Below, piece after piece: positions 26,944 to 36,396 of a stretch of 64,000 nt of DNA (its first letter is position 1; the number at the start of each line of letters is the position of its first letter). The notes below the pieces were generated by a model. That model was given only the letters and a program-made list of their open reading frames with translations. It did not search any database and was not told where the DNA came from. Source of the DNA: Bacillus thuringiensis (lineage in GTDB: Bacteria; Bacillota; Bacilli; Bacillales; Bacillaceae_G); the NCBI RefSeq assembly GCF_014932895.1, contig NZ_JACYOF010000001.1:913938-977937 (forward strand), given 5' to 3'. The position numbers and the translations under genes were made by a program.

Positions 26944-28383
26944 ATGAGAAAAAAAGTCATGATGTCTTTAATGTTAATGACGTTTCTTTCTGCTGTAGAA
27001 GGAACGATTGTTAGTACAGCAATCCCTCGTATAACGAGTGATTTGTCAGGCGTCGAACTTGTTAGCTGGGTATATGCAATTTATATGCTTGCAACAGCTG
27101 TTTCGACTCCAATATACGGAAAGCTAGCTGATTTATTTGGCCGCAAAAAAGTTCTGCTCATCGGAGCAACAATCTTTTTAATCGGTTCTGCGCTTTGCGG
27201 AGTCGTTACATCCATGGAACAATTAATCTTCTTCCGCGCTCTTCAAGGTATAGGTGCTGGTGCTGTCATGCCAATTACTATGACAATTATTGGGGACTTA
27301 TATAGCGAAGCGAAAGACCGCGCGAAAGCACAGGGCTGGATGAGTGCCGTTTGGGGTGTATCTGGTGTTATCGGCCCATTAGTAGGTGGATTTTTAGTTG
27401 ATTCCCTTTCTTGGCGCTATATTTTCTTCTTAAATGTTCCATTTGGAATTATCGCTTGCTTAATGATCGCAGTTTCTTATAAGGAATCTGTTAAGTCGGC
27501 TAAGCAACATATCGACTACCTTGGTGCAACAGTCTTCTCATTAAGTACAATTGCCTTACTATACGCGTTATTAACAGGTAGCAGTAAGCAAAACTGGGGA
27601 GACATCACAATTATCGGCCTATTAATCTTCGCCGCTATTTCATTCATTATATTCTTATTCATCGAGAAAAAATCTCCGGAACCATTAATTCCGCTAGCAC
27701 TTTTCTCTAACCGTACATTATCTACGATAAACATACTCACGCTTATTGCTGGCGCAATGATTATTAGTATTACAATGTATCTTCCAATTTGGAGCCAAGG
27801 GGTTTTAGGAAAAAATGCAACAGAAGCTGGACTTATTTTAATGCCAATTCCCGTTATGTGGACATTCGGTGCTATGTTCTCTGGTAACTTAGTTGGCAAA
27901 TTAAAAACGAAACAAATTATTTTACTTGGAGCTAGCATTTTATCGGTTGCTACCTTCTTATTATTTACATTATCAACACACTCACCATCATTCCTTATTT
28001 ATGTGGCAGTCGGATTATTCGGATTAGGAATGGGACTTGTAACACCTATTTACATGGTAACAATTCAAGCAGCCGTACCAGCTCATACGCGCGGAACAGC
28101 AGTAGGCTTAAACACATTTATTAATACATTTAGTCAAACGTTAGGTGCTGCAGTATTCGGAACAGTCTTCAATACAATGATTCACGCACGTGGTATTAAA
28201 AACCTTGATCTTGTATCTTCTAGCGGACACGGCGGAGCTACAGCAAACGTAGCAACCGAATCACAAGAAGCATTAGCAGCAAGTGTCCACGTCATTTATA
28301 TGAGTACTTTCGCATTAGCAGTATTAACATTAATTATCGCTTGGCTTGTGTTAAAACCAGCTAAGCAAACAGGTGAACAATAA
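26944..28383 (+). CDS. MFS multidrug exporter, DHA2 (14-TM) type
   Basis: This 479-aa proton-driven exporter has about fourteen membrane segments. The family motifs are visible: GKLADLFGRKKVLLIGA (motif A, residues 60-76), LQGIGAGAVMPITM, and GVSGVIGPLVGGFLVD (motif C of antiporters). Close relatives export dyes, antibiotics or other toxic compounds; the substrate here is unknown. The ATG follows AAGGGG. No regulator is directly upstream. The convergent ArsR gene beyond the shared terminator faces the other way and is more likely tied to the SRPBCC gene. Confidence 0.92.
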   Translation: MRKKVMMSLMLMTFLSAVEGTIVSTAIPRITSDLSGVELVSWVYAIYMLATAVSTPIYGKLADLFGRKKVLLIGATIFLIGSALCGVVTSMEQLIFFRALQGIGAGAVMPITMTIIGDLYSEAKDRAKAQGWMSAVWGVSGVIGPLVGGFLVDSLSWRYIFFLNVPFGIIACLMIAVSYKESVKSAKQHIDYLGATVFSLSTIALLYALLTGSSKQNWGDITIIGLLIFAAISFIIFLFIEKKSPEPLIPLALFSNRTLSTINILTLIAGAMIISITMYLPIWSQGVLGKNATEAGLILMPIPVMWTFGAMFSGNLVGKLKTKQIILLGASILSVATFLLFTLSTHSPSFLIYVAVGLFGLGMGLVTPIYMVTIQAAVPAHTRGTAVGLNTFINTFSQTLGAAVFGTVFNTMIHARGIKNLDLVSSSGHGGATANVATESQEALAASVHVIYMSTFALAVLTLIIAWLVLKPAKQTGEQ

Positions 28384-28384
28384 T

Positions 28385-28415
28385 AAAGAGGATGACCATT
28401 TTGGTCATCCTCTTT
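28385..28415. terminator. Bidirectional terminator between MFS and ArsR genes
   Basis: The AAAGAGGATGACCA / TGGTCATCCTCTTT stem has a three-base loop and serves both convergent genes. Confidence 0.85.
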
Positions 28416-28427
28416 GCATAAAACCTG

Positions 28428-28751
28428 CTACTCTTCATTCTCCACAATATATTTAAGCATGGACAATTTATTATCCCAAAAACGTTCATAGTATGAGAGC
28501 CACTGTTGTAATTCAGCTAACGGCTCTGGTTGCAAACGATATAACTTCTCTCTTCCACTCTTTCTGCCGCTTACTAAATTTGCTTCTGAAAGAATATGCA
28601 GATGCTTTACAACAGCCGTACGACTCATTGGGAAATGGTCTGTTATTTTGGAGATTGGCAACTCTTTATCACTTAATAATCGTAACACTTCTCGGCGGGT
28701 TGGATCAGCAATCGCTTGAAATACATCATATTTCGCTGCTGACGAAGACAT
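28428..28751 (-). CDS. ArsR-family transcriptional regulator
   Basis: The 107-aa winged-helix repressor contains AIADPTRREVLRLLSDKELPISKI and FPMSRTAVVKHLHILSEANLV (recognition helix), then the wing GRKSGREKLYRL. It lacks the ELCV-type metal-binding cysteines, so it is not a metal sensor. Regulators of this subgroup sit next to SRPBCC/AHSA1 genes, as here. ATG at 28751 with CGAGGGA upstream starts one base after the stop of the SRPBCC gene. Direct repeats upstream of the pair are the likely operator. Confidence 0.92.
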   Translation of the reverse strand: MSSSAAKYDVFQAIADPTRREVLRLLSDKELPISKITDHFPMSRTAVVKHLHILSEANLVSGRKSGREKLYRLQPEPLAELQQWLSYYERFWDNKLSMLKYIVENEE

Positions 28752-28752
28752 G

Positions 28753-29184
28753 TTATCCCTCGACAACCTTTTTCAGTTTTTCATTTACAATCGCTATCCA
28801 GCCACCATTCATTCTTTCGCGAATAATAGAGCTCTTCGCATTTGGTTTTGGAAGAATTGCATCAGGATGTTTCCAGCCGCCGTGAATTAACGTAAATTCT
28901 GTTTTATTATCTCCTAAATCTTTCAAATCAAATGAAACAATCCAGCCATCTGTATCCCATGAGAAAGATAAATGGTTTGGCTCATCAATTTCTAACACTT
29001 TACATGGTGATGGCCCAAATGGTGATTGCACATGAAATTCATGTCCCACCTTTAATTCAAAATCATTTGGCATAAACCATGACGAAATTCCTTCCGCAGT
29101 TGATACTACATTCCATACTTTTTGAATAGGCGCGTTAAAAACGATTGTTTGTTTAATATCATTTAATGTATTTTGTTGTTCCAT
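28753..29184 (-). CDS. SRPBCC (AHSA1-like) domain protein
   Basis: The 143-aa protein has the START-like helix-grip fold of the AHSA1 family: [28 protein letters not shown] at the N-terminus, then FSWDTDGW and [13 protein letters not shown], and a long C-terminal helix [19 protein letters not shown]. Such proteins bind a hydrophobic ligand; the ligand is not predictable. It leads an operon with the ArsR gene that follows after one base. The ATG at 29184 is behind GGAG. The promoter is overlapped by two copies of a 14-bp direct repeat. Confidence 0.9.
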   Translation of the reverse strand: MEQQNTLNDIKQTIVFNAPIQKVWNVVSTAEGISSWFMPNDFELKVGHEFHVQSPFGPSPCKVLEIDEPNHLSFSWDTDGWIVSFDLKDLGDNKTEFTLIHGGWKHPDAILPKPNAKSSIIRERMNGGWIAIVNEKLKKVVEG

Positions 29185-29213
29185 TTTAATTCTCCTTTAT
29201 CCGGCACAAAAGC

Positions 29214-29266
29214 AACACCTTTTAGTTTCATTTTTAACAATATAACACCTTTTAGTTATACGTCAA
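29214..29266 (-). promoter_or_regulatory. Promoter and putative ArsR operator of the SRPBCC-ArsR operon
   Basis: Reading the minus strand, TTGACG (29261-29266) and TATATT (29239-29244) are separated by 16 bp. Two identical 14-bp direct repeats, AACTAAAAGGTGTT, lie at 29244-29257 (in the spacer) and 29214-29227 (just downstream of the likely start), 30 bp apart, about three helical turns. This suits repression by the ArsR protein encoded in the same operon. Confidence 0.65.
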
Positions 29267-29605
29267 GAAAGGCTCTTTTCACTGTTGAGAAATTCTCAAC
29301 ATTTTTTCAACAGGACAAACACCCTCTCAGCATTTCCTCATAATATACTCACAAAGGCAATAAAAAATAAAAACTTCTCTCAACATGAAACTCCATCATT
29401 CATATTGAAAGGAGCGCCTTACTTATATCATGCGTACGTCGTCTCTCCTCCTTCCCTCGGGGACAATACGTGAGATATGAAAAATCAGAAGGAATATGCC
29501 CACCATTTGAGTAGGTAGCTATTTCTCTTCTCCTCAACATTTCCTTAGGAGCGAAATGACTACCCACTCACTTTTTTAAACAAAAATAAAAAGGGGATGA
29601 AAGCT
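29267..29605. other. Leader region of the 75-aa orphan gene with a large hairpin
   Basis: Bases 29509-29525 pair with 29553-29569 (14 of 17 positions), enclosing a second stem CTCCT / AGGAG, and are followed by ACTTTTTT. The shape is that of an intrinsic terminator placed about 30 bp before the next ribosome site. It may therefore be an attenuator, or the end of a short RNA from upstream. The remaining sequence shows nothing recognisable. Confidence 0.55.
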
Positions 29606-29833
29606 ATGTTCTATTGCATTAACTGTTCTGACATTCACCATGAAAAACATCCGAATGATAAAGTATTCAAAAACGGTTTTTATATTGATCCATTTTTAGG
29701 TGATCGTTATCACCTTGGCATGTGTAAAGATGCCCAAAAACATGAAACAGAAGAACTTCTTTTAACGACAAAGACATTAGGCACAAACCAATCTATTATG
29801 AACGTATTACCAACTCATGTTGTCCCAACATAA
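29606..29833 (+). CDS. Uncharacterised 75-aa protein
   Basis: I do not recognise a family. The N-terminus MFYCINCSDIHHEKHPND has a CxxC with nearby His residues that could bind a metal, and a third Cys lies in LGMCKDAQKHE. There is no signal peptide or membrane segment. AAGGGG nine bases before ATG 29606 supports this start over an in-frame ATG at 29597. It is followed directly by a strong terminator. The long hairpin in its leader hints at conditional expression. Confidence 0.7.
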   Translation: MFYCINCSDIHHEKHPNDKVFKNGFYIDPFLGDRYHLGMCKDAQKHETEELLLTTKTLGTNQSIMNVLPTHVVPT

Positions 29834-29837
29834 AACA

Positions 29838-29871
29838 TAAAAAAGAGCTGGCTCACCCAGCTCTTTTTTAT
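29838..29871. terminator. Bidirectional terminator between the 75-aa gene and cse60
   Basis: AAAAAAGAGCTGG / CCAGCTCTTTTTT stem overlaps the cse60 stop. Confidence 0.85.
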
Positions 29872-30050
29872 GCTTTATACACAATCATTGCTGAAAAACA
29901 GTAAATTTGATTTTCATCATCGTTAATGGAAACACCAACCTGGTACTTAATATCTACAAAGTTACCGTCATCAATCTTTTTCAAAAACACATTTACAGCG
30001 TCTTCTAAGTCTTTTTCGTGGCTTTCATCAAACACTTTCACACGAATCAT
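29868..30050 (-). CDS. cse60: Sporulation protein Cse60
   Basis: This small acidic 60-aa protein closely resembles B. subtilis Cse60, which is made in the mother cell under sigma-E. Conserved stretches are RVKVFDESHEKDLEDAVN at the N-terminus and the ending QIYCFSAMIVYKA. Its function is unknown. It is the second gene of a pair, starting one base after the stop of the 78-aa gene, and is closed by a shared terminator. Confidence 0.85.
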   Translation of the reverse strand: MIRVKVFDESHEKDLEDAVNVFLKKIDDGNFVDIKYQVGVSINDDENQIYCFSAMIVYKA

Positions 30051-30051
30051 G

Positions 30052-30288
30052 TTAACACCATCCTAGATCGCAGCCCTCCGCCGCTTGATTATTGCCACGG
30101 TGCGTATCTATGATGCGATAAAACTTTCCATTTTCATATATATATCCGTCTTCTAACACATATTGTTTATCTTCAGTATAGACATAAAACTTACCTATCA
30201 TAAACTTACTCGTATATAATTCCAAATAATCTGGTCTAAATTTAGCTACAACTTTATTTGTAATATCAATTCTTATTGTGCGCCCCAC
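30052..30288 (-). CDS. Uncharacterised 78-aa protein in the cse60 operon
   Basis: I do not recognise a family. The protein is rich in aromatic residues and beta-type sequence (DYLELYTSKFMIGKFYVY, DGYIYENGKFYRIID) with two cysteines in the CDLGWC tail. It begins at a GTG behind GGGAGAG. The tight link to cse60 and a sigma-E-like promoter upstream suggest expression in the mother cell during sporulation. Confidence 0.65.
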   Translation of the reverse strand: MGRTIRIDITNKVVAKFRPDYLELYTSKFMIGKFYVYTEDKQYVLEDGYIYENGKFYRIIDTHRGNNQAAEGCDLGWC

Positions 30289-30325
30289 CTTCTCTCCCTC
30301 CTCTACAAAGAACGGATTTAGGTAT

Positions 30326-30353
30326 ATTGTATTAGCGATTTTACATTTTATGC
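30326..30353 (-). promoter_or_regulatory. Possible sigma-E promoter of the cse60 operon
   Basis: On the minus strand GCATAAA (30347-30353) and AATACAAT (30326-30333) are 13 bp apart and 38 bp before the GTG. This fits the sigma-E consensus (-35 with ATA, -10 CATACAAT) with mismatches. Known Cse60 control in B. subtilis supports it. Confidence 0.4.
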
Positions 30354-30556
30354 TTAAAAATAAGTGGATATGCCCTCTTTCTCCACCTGTACTATTTTTC
30401 TAAAAAAGTCATCAATAAATAAGAAGAAAAAATATATAAAAAAAGAACTTTTACTTATTGACTCTCATATATACATTATGTTATTATATAAAATTTGACA
30501 TTTTTATAGATATGTGCTATCATTAAAATTGGTTACCACATATGGAGGTGGATGAT

Positions 30557-31036
30557 TTGTTTCAAATTGGTGATAAAATCGTTTATCCAATGCACGGTGC
30601 AGGAATCATCGAAGCCATTGAAGAGAAAGAAATATTAGGTACTACGCGTCAATATTGTGTGATACGCATCATTAGTAAAGATATGCAAGTAATGCTTCCG
30701 ATGGATCAATTACAAAAATCAGGTATTCGTTATATCGTCGATAAAGGTACGTTAAATGATATACTTCTCGAATTTCAACATGGGGAATCAGACCTATCAC
30801 TCTCATGGAAACAAAGATATACAATGAATATGGAAAAAATGAAAAACGGCAATCTTCAAGATAGTGCAGAAGTTGTTCGGGATTTACTTCGCCGTAATAA
30901 AGAAAGAGCATTAAATGCGAGCGAAAAACAAATGCTAGATAACGCACGTAAAATGATGATTAGCGAAGTTGCGCTCGTACAAAACGTTTCCGAACATCAA
31001 GCAACAGAATTTCTTCAAGATACAATTAATCATTAA
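30557..31036 (+). CDS. ydeB: CarD-family RNA polymerase-binding regulator
   Basis: This protein of about 159 aa has an N-terminal CarD/TRCF RNA polymerase-interaction domain (QIGDKIVYPMHGAGIIEAIEEKEILG, then YCVIRIISKDMQVMLPM) and a helical C-terminal DNA-binding part. CarD proteins stabilise open promoter complexes. TTG at 30557 is the likely start: GGAGG lies eight bases upstream and the protein then begins at the conserved FQIGD. An ATG at 30542 lies before that site. Confidence 0.9.
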   Translation: MFQIGDKIVYPMHGAGIIEAIEEKEILGTTRQYCVIRIISKDMQVMLPMDQLQKSGIRYIVDKGTLNDILLEFQHGESDLSLSWKQRYTMNMEKMKNGNLQDSAEVVRDLLRRNKERALNASEKQMLDNARKMMISEVALVQNVSEHQATEFLQDTINH

Positions 31037-31040
31037 TTTT

Positions 31041-31065
31041 AAAATAGCTAACTGCTATTTTTTTT
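31041..31065 (+). terminator. Intrinsic terminator of the CarD gene
   Basis: AAAATAGC / GCTATTTT stem followed by a run of T. Confidence 0.75.
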
Positions 31066-31068
31066 GCT

Positions 31069-31105
31069 AAAAAGGACAAAGAGATAAAACTCTTTGTCCT
31101 TTTTA
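31069..31105 (-). terminator. Intrinsic terminator of glcU-gdh
   Basis: AAAAAGGACAAAGAG / CTCTTTGTCCTTTTT is a perfect 15-bp stem directly after the gdh stop. Confidence 0.9.
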
Positions 31106-32762
<1,657 letters not shown>

Positions 32763-32795
32763 CGCTCATTACCTTTCTCTACAAAATGTCATAGG

Positions 32796-33218
32796 TTACC
32801 GCTCTAAATCATTAGAGTGAGCTTTTATTTTCTCTTTTGTTCGTTCACAAACCTTATCTGCAGTAGCACCAGAAACATTTTTTTCTCGTTCCACTTTCTT
32901 TATCTTTATGTGATCTAAATTATCCTCCAAAGTAAGTGTAACCTTGTCATTCGGCGGATTATGTGCACCTTGAAACGTAAGAAATTGTAGCGTCACTTCA
33001 AATCTAGGAACGAACTCATCTTTCTTACCTAAACGCTTTATATTTATAACTGAATCACATTCATATTGATCTTCTGTCGCTTGCCTTATAACGGAGTAAT
33101 ACCGATTCAATAACGCACTCTCTAAAAGTTGTTCCTTCGACTCTTCTGCCCAAGAATAACTTGGAGAAAAGAAAAAGATAGAACATATCATCGTCATCAT
33201 TACACATAGTTTTTTCAT
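32796..33218 (-). CDS. Secreted DUF3888 protein
   Basis: The 140-aa protein has a clear signal peptide (MKKLCVMMTMICSIFFFSPSYSWA, cleavage near residue 24). The mature part has the DUF3888 pattern SKEQLLESALLNRYYSVIRQA, YECDSVINIKRLG and FEVTLQFLTFQGAHNPPND, with two cysteines that could pair after export. Function is unknown. It directly precedes glcU on the same strand, so it may be co-expressed in the forespore. Confidence 0.82.
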   Translation of the reverse strand: MKKLCVMMTMICSIFFFSPSYSWAEESKEQLLESALLNRYYSVIRQATEDQYECDSVINIKRLGKKDEFVPRFEVTLQFLTFQGAHNPPNDKVTLTLEDNLDHIKIKKVEREKNVSGATADKVCERTKEKIKAHSNDLER

Positions 33219-33261
33219 AATACCCTCCTTGTCCTATACGTTAGTGTTCTCAAAACTGCCA

Positions 33262-33300
33262 TAAAAAAAACGACTTCCCCTATTCAGGAAAGTCGTTTTA
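33262..33300 (-). terminator. Intrinsic terminator of the moeA-mobB-moaE-moaD operon
   Basis: AAAACGACTT / AAGTCGTTTT stem with a T run on the minus strand, 12 bp after the moaD stop. Confidence 0.85.
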
Positions 33301-33312
33301 ATAAATCCAATA

Positions 33313-33546
33313 TTAACCACCGCTCACTGGTGGTATGAGCGCAACAATATCACCAGATTGGATTTTATCATCTTCATTTGCGTATTCTTCATTAATTGCA
33401 ACCATAATTGGCGCTGACACTGGCACATTATATTCTTTCGCAACAATTTCTTTTAATTGTGCAACCGTAATATTTTCTTCCTCTATTTGTAATTCACTTA
33501 CTCCTGCTTCTTCTTGCAAGTTCGCAAATAACAATACTCGAATCAT
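33313..33546 (-). CDS. moaD: Molybdopterin synthase sulfur carrier subunit
   Basis: MoaD is the 77-aa ubiquitin-like small subunit of molybdopterin synthase. It ends in PPVSGG; the C-terminal Gly-Gly is adenylated by MoeB, loaded with sulfur and inserted into MoaE. The strand pattern IRVLLFANLQEEAGVSELQIE and SGDIVALIPPVSGG are typical. It starts two bases after the moaE stop. Confidence 0.94.
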   Translation of the reverse strand: MIRVLLFANLQEEAGVSELQIEEENITVAQLKEIVAKEYNVPVSAPIMVAINEEYANEDDKIQSGDIVALIPPVSGG

Positions 33547-33548
33547 AT

Positions 33549-34013
33549 TTATAGCTCCTTCCCAGGCTCTCCTGCTGGATATGGTGTTTTTTCTAATTGA
33601 TCACCAATCCACGAGTCACCATCTTCCCAAAACTCTTTTTTCCAAATTGGAACAATTTGTTTTATGCGTTCCATAATATACTCATTTGCTTCATAGGCCT
33701 CTTTACGATGTGGTGTTGAAACAGCAACAACAACCGCGATATCAGAAATTTGCAGTGTACCGATGCGATGTGTAATCGCAACATGTGTACTAGGCCACTT
33801 CCCCTTCACTTCTGTCCCTATTTTCTGTAGCATCTTTTCTGCCATCGTCTTATAAGCTACATACTCTAAGTATAGTGTACGACGCCCTTTCGTGAACTCC
33901 CTAACTGTTCCGATAAATGTTGTGACAGCACCGCATTCACGACGAATTACTTTCTTTGTCACCTCTTCAATCGAGATTTCTGTATCAATTACTTCATAAT
34001 ACGTATTTGTCAT
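33549..34013 (-). CDS. moaE: Molybdopterin synthase catalytic subunit
   Basis: This 154-aa large subunit converts precursor Z to molybdopterin using the MoaD thiocarboxylate. The family motifs GAVTTFIGTVREFTKGRR, LYLEYVAYKTMAEKM, ITHRIGTLQISDIAVVVAVSTPHRKEAYEA and the catalytic-lysine-bearing PIWKKEFWEDGDSWIG are present. The ATG overlaps the mobB stop (ATGA). Confidence 0.95.
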   Translation of the reverse strand: MTNTYYEVIDTEISIEEVTKKVIRRECGAVTTFIGTVREFTKGRRTLYLEYVAYKTMAEKMLQKIGTEVKGKWPSTHVAITHRIGTLQISDIAVVVAVSTPHRKEAYEANEYIMERIKQIVPIWKKEFWEDGDSWIGDQLEKTPYPAGEPGKEL

Positions 34014-34531
34014 TTCGCACTCCTAACCGTTTGTAAAAACCAATCTATATACAACTCTTCTTCTGATATATGAAATACTTCGTATTCTTCTCGTAAGTTT
34101 GCCAGAGCATCATGCCACGTAATAACCGCTACTATATTTTCTACTCTATGCAAAAGTTCGGTGTCTTCCGCAGAACGAAGTAACACTACTTTCGGATAGC
34201 TCTCTTTTTTATAGCCCTCTATTAAAATCGTATCCACTTCAAAAAACTCATATAAGCGAATAATTTCTTGTAAGGACCATTCCTCTCTTAGGGAAGAAAG
34301 TGAAAGCAATCCAGCACCTTCTACACTACTTACAACAGCACCAGCTTTGCGGTGTCTTTCACTATCTTTTTGTGCTACTTCCGGAAAACCTCCGTGCCCG
34401 TGATGTTTAATTGTAGCAACTTTCATTTTTCTTTTGGCTAATGCATGCACAACTTTCTCTACAAGTGTTGTTTTTCCGCTATTTTGATAACCTACTATTT
34501 GTAAGATTGAAGGGGCTTTTCCCATGGCCAA
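34010..34531 (-). CDS. mobB: Molybdopterin-guanine dinucleotide biosynthesis adaptor MobB
   Basis: This 173-aa P-loop GTP-binding protein is linked to guanylation of the cofactor. The Walker A is QIVGYQNSGKTTLVEK near residue 11-26, followed by VATIKHHGHGG and the IRLYEFFEVDTILIEGYKKE segment. It overlaps the end of moeA by 37 bp. TTG at 34531 has GGAGGG six bases upstream; an ATG two codons later is an alternative. The usual partner MobA is not in this window. Confidence 0.92.
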   Translation of the reverse strand: MAMGKAPSILQIVGYQNSGKTTLVEKVVHALAKRKMKVATIKHHGHGGFPEVAQKDSERHRKAGAVVSSVEGAGLLSLSSLREEWSLQEIIRLYEFFEVDTILIEGYKKESYPKVVLLRSAEDTELLHRVENIVAVITWHDALANLREEYEVFHISEEELYIDWFLQTVRSAK

Positions 34532-35784
34532 TCACATCCCTCCGAGTGCTCTAACAATAATACAGATACTTTCATCCCTGCCTCAAATCCTCTCGTTCCT
34601 CCAGGCAGTACGATAAAAGCATTTGCATCCGCAAGTGAAGAGACCGCACTCGATTTATCTAAACCGACTGGCATCGCTTGTAATCCCCCATCCACAATCG
34701 TCACGTTCGCTCTTACAAAACGAGTAAATGGATTTGGCTTCGGAAAATCTTTTTGCAAAATAGCATCAGCTCTATATGCGTGAGGCTCCTTCGCATACAA
34801 ATATGTTTTTATAATTGGATGTACAAATAATTCAAAGCCTACATAACAAGCTGAAGGATTTCCTGATAAACCGAAAAGTAACTTTCCATCAACTTCCGCT
34901 ACTGTCGTTACACTTCCTGGTCTCATCGCTATTTTATTAAAAAGGACATTCGCCTGTAATCTTTCATAAATAGCTGGTAAATAGTCATAATCTCCTACCG
35001 AAACACCGCCCGTTGTAATTAAAATATCAACTTCATCCATCGCCGATTGAACAGCTGTAAAACATGCATCTAACTCATCAGCAAGTTGTCCATAATAACG
35101 TACTTTCCCGCCAACTTTCATAATTTGAGCTGCAATCATATAAGAGTTACTATTTCTAATTTTCCCTGGCTCTAACGGCTCATGAACGTCTAGTAATTCA
35201 CTTCCTGTCGTTACAATACCGACAACAGGCTGTTTTACAACTTTCACAGCACTATATCCAAACGTTGCTAATAGCGCGGCAACACCTGGATTGATTGCGA
35301 CACCTTTCTTAACGAGGACTTGATTTTGTTTTATATCTTCTCCTTTAAATGACACATTGTCACCACTTTTGAAAGGACGTTTTAACTTCATATATGCTTT
35401 TCCGTTCTTCTCGAACCCTTCTGTCAGCTCTAGCATTACGACTGCATTGCAACCTTCTGGAATAGCAGCTCCTGTCATAATACGAATCGCCTGAAAAGCT
35501 CCTACTTCTTCTGTAAAAACAGAACCCGCTCCAATTTCTCCTATTACTTCAAATTCAACCGGATTTTCTTGACTGGCTTCTTTCGTATCTTCTGCTCGAA
35601 TTGCAAAACCATCGTAAGGAGAACGATCGAAATGAGGAACGTCATGGTCCGAGACAACATCTTCCCCAAGAATTCTCCCATAACTTTCCGTAATAGTAAC
35701 TTCTTCTACTTCCCCATACTTTGCATATTTCATTACCCGTTCTACCGCCTCAGCAACTTGAATCGGAATTCGCTTTTCTACCAT
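34495..35784 (-). CDS. moeA: Molybdopterin molybdotransferase
   Basis: MoeA (429 aa) inserts molybdate into adenylated molybdopterin. Domains and motifs seen are DVPHFDRSPYDGFAIRAED, the MTGAAIPEGCNAVVMLE segment, GDNVSFKGEDIKQNQ, GIVTTGSEL, ILITTGGVSVGDYDYL (active-site loop, about residue 255) and LFGLSGNPSACYVGFELF. The ATG at 35784 is behind GAGGTGAG. It is the first gene of the moeA-mobB-moaE-moaD operon and divergent from moaC. Confidence 0.95.
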   Translation of the reverse strand: MVEKRIPIQVAEAVERVMKYAKYGEVEEVTITESYGRILGEDVVSDHDVPHFDRSPYDGFAIRAEDTKEASQENPVEFEVIGEIGAGSVFTEEVGAFQAIRIMTGAAIPEGCNAVVMLELTEGFEKNGKAYMKLKRPFKSGDNVSFKGEDIKQNQVLVKKGVAINPGVAALLATFGYSAVKVVKQPVVGIVTTGSELLDVHEPLEPGKIRNSNSYMIAAQIMKVGGKVRYYGQLADELDACFTAVQSAMDEVDILITTGGVSVGDYDYLPAIYERLQANVLFNKIAMRPGSVTTVAEVDGKLLFGLSGNPSACYVGFELFVHPIIKTYLYAKEPHAYRADAILQKDFPKPNPFTRFVRANVTIVDGGLQAMPVGLDKSSAVSSLADANAFIVLPGGTRGFEAGMKVSVLLLEHSEGCDWPWEKPLQSYK

Positions 35785-35867
35785 CGTTTCTCACCTCATA
35801 TTTGCAAATTTTTTTATCTCGATTAAACTTTATATATTAAATAGAAATTACTTCAAGGAGGAATTCC

Positions 35868-36353
35868 ATGTCTTCATTCACACACTTTAATGACCAAGGA
35901 CGCGCGAAGATGGTTGATATAAGCGACAAAAGAGCAACCGTTCGAACAGCAATTGCGTGCTCTAGCATTGTCGTTACAAAAGAAATTTACGATAAAATCT
36001 CTCACAATGAAATTGGGAAAGGTGACGTATTAGCGGTTGCACAAATCGCAGGCATTATGGCTGCAAAACGCACTTCCGATATTATCCCGATGTGTCATCC
36101 TTTATTATTAAAAGGTGTTGATGTTTCTTTCGATTGGAAACAATCAGAAGAACAATATCGACTACTCATTGAAGTAAAAGTTAAAACAGAAGGTAGCACC
36201 GGCGTTGAAATGGAAGCTTTAACAGCTGCTTCTGCTACTGCTCTTACCGTGTACGATATGTGTAAAGCTGTTGATAAAGGGATGATTATTGGCGAAACAT
36301 ACTTACTTGAAAAAACAGGTGGAAAAAGTGGAGATTATACGAGAAATTCTTAA
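35868..36353 (+). CDS. moaC: Cyclic pyranopterin monophosphate synthase
   Basis: MoaC (161 aa) works with MoaA to make the cyclic pyranopterin from GTP. Typical are [22 protein letters not shown] at the start, [19 protein letters not shown] with the substrate-binding residues near 65-80, [29 protein letters not shown] and the KTGGKSG end. The ATG has an AAGGAGG site. It is transcribed opposite to the rest of the cofactor cluster, with a shared terminator against moeB. Confidence 0.95.
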   Translation: MSSFTHFNDQGRAKMVDISDKRATVRTAIACSSIVVTKEIYDKISHNEIGKGDVLAVAQIAGIMAAKRTSDIIPMCHPLLLKGVDVSFDWKQSEEQYRLLIEVKVKTEGSTGVEMEALTAASATALTVYDMCKAVDKGMIIGETYLLEKTGGKSGDYTRNS

Positions 36354-36361
36354 TCCTCTCT

Positions 36362-36396
36362 CCGTTGAACCTAAAGGATCTCCTTTAGGTTCAACC
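36362..36396. terminator. Bidirectional terminator between moaC and moeB
   Basis: GTTGAACCTAAAGGA / TCCTTTAGGTTCAAC stem overlaps the moeB stop and lies just after moaC. The T runs are weak. Confidence 0.65.

Noticed and set aside
26499-27014. 171-residue plus-strand ORF spanning the end of ytfP and start of the MFS gene
   Set aside because: It overlaps two well-supported genes in another frame and crosses a terminator and the copy C repeat.
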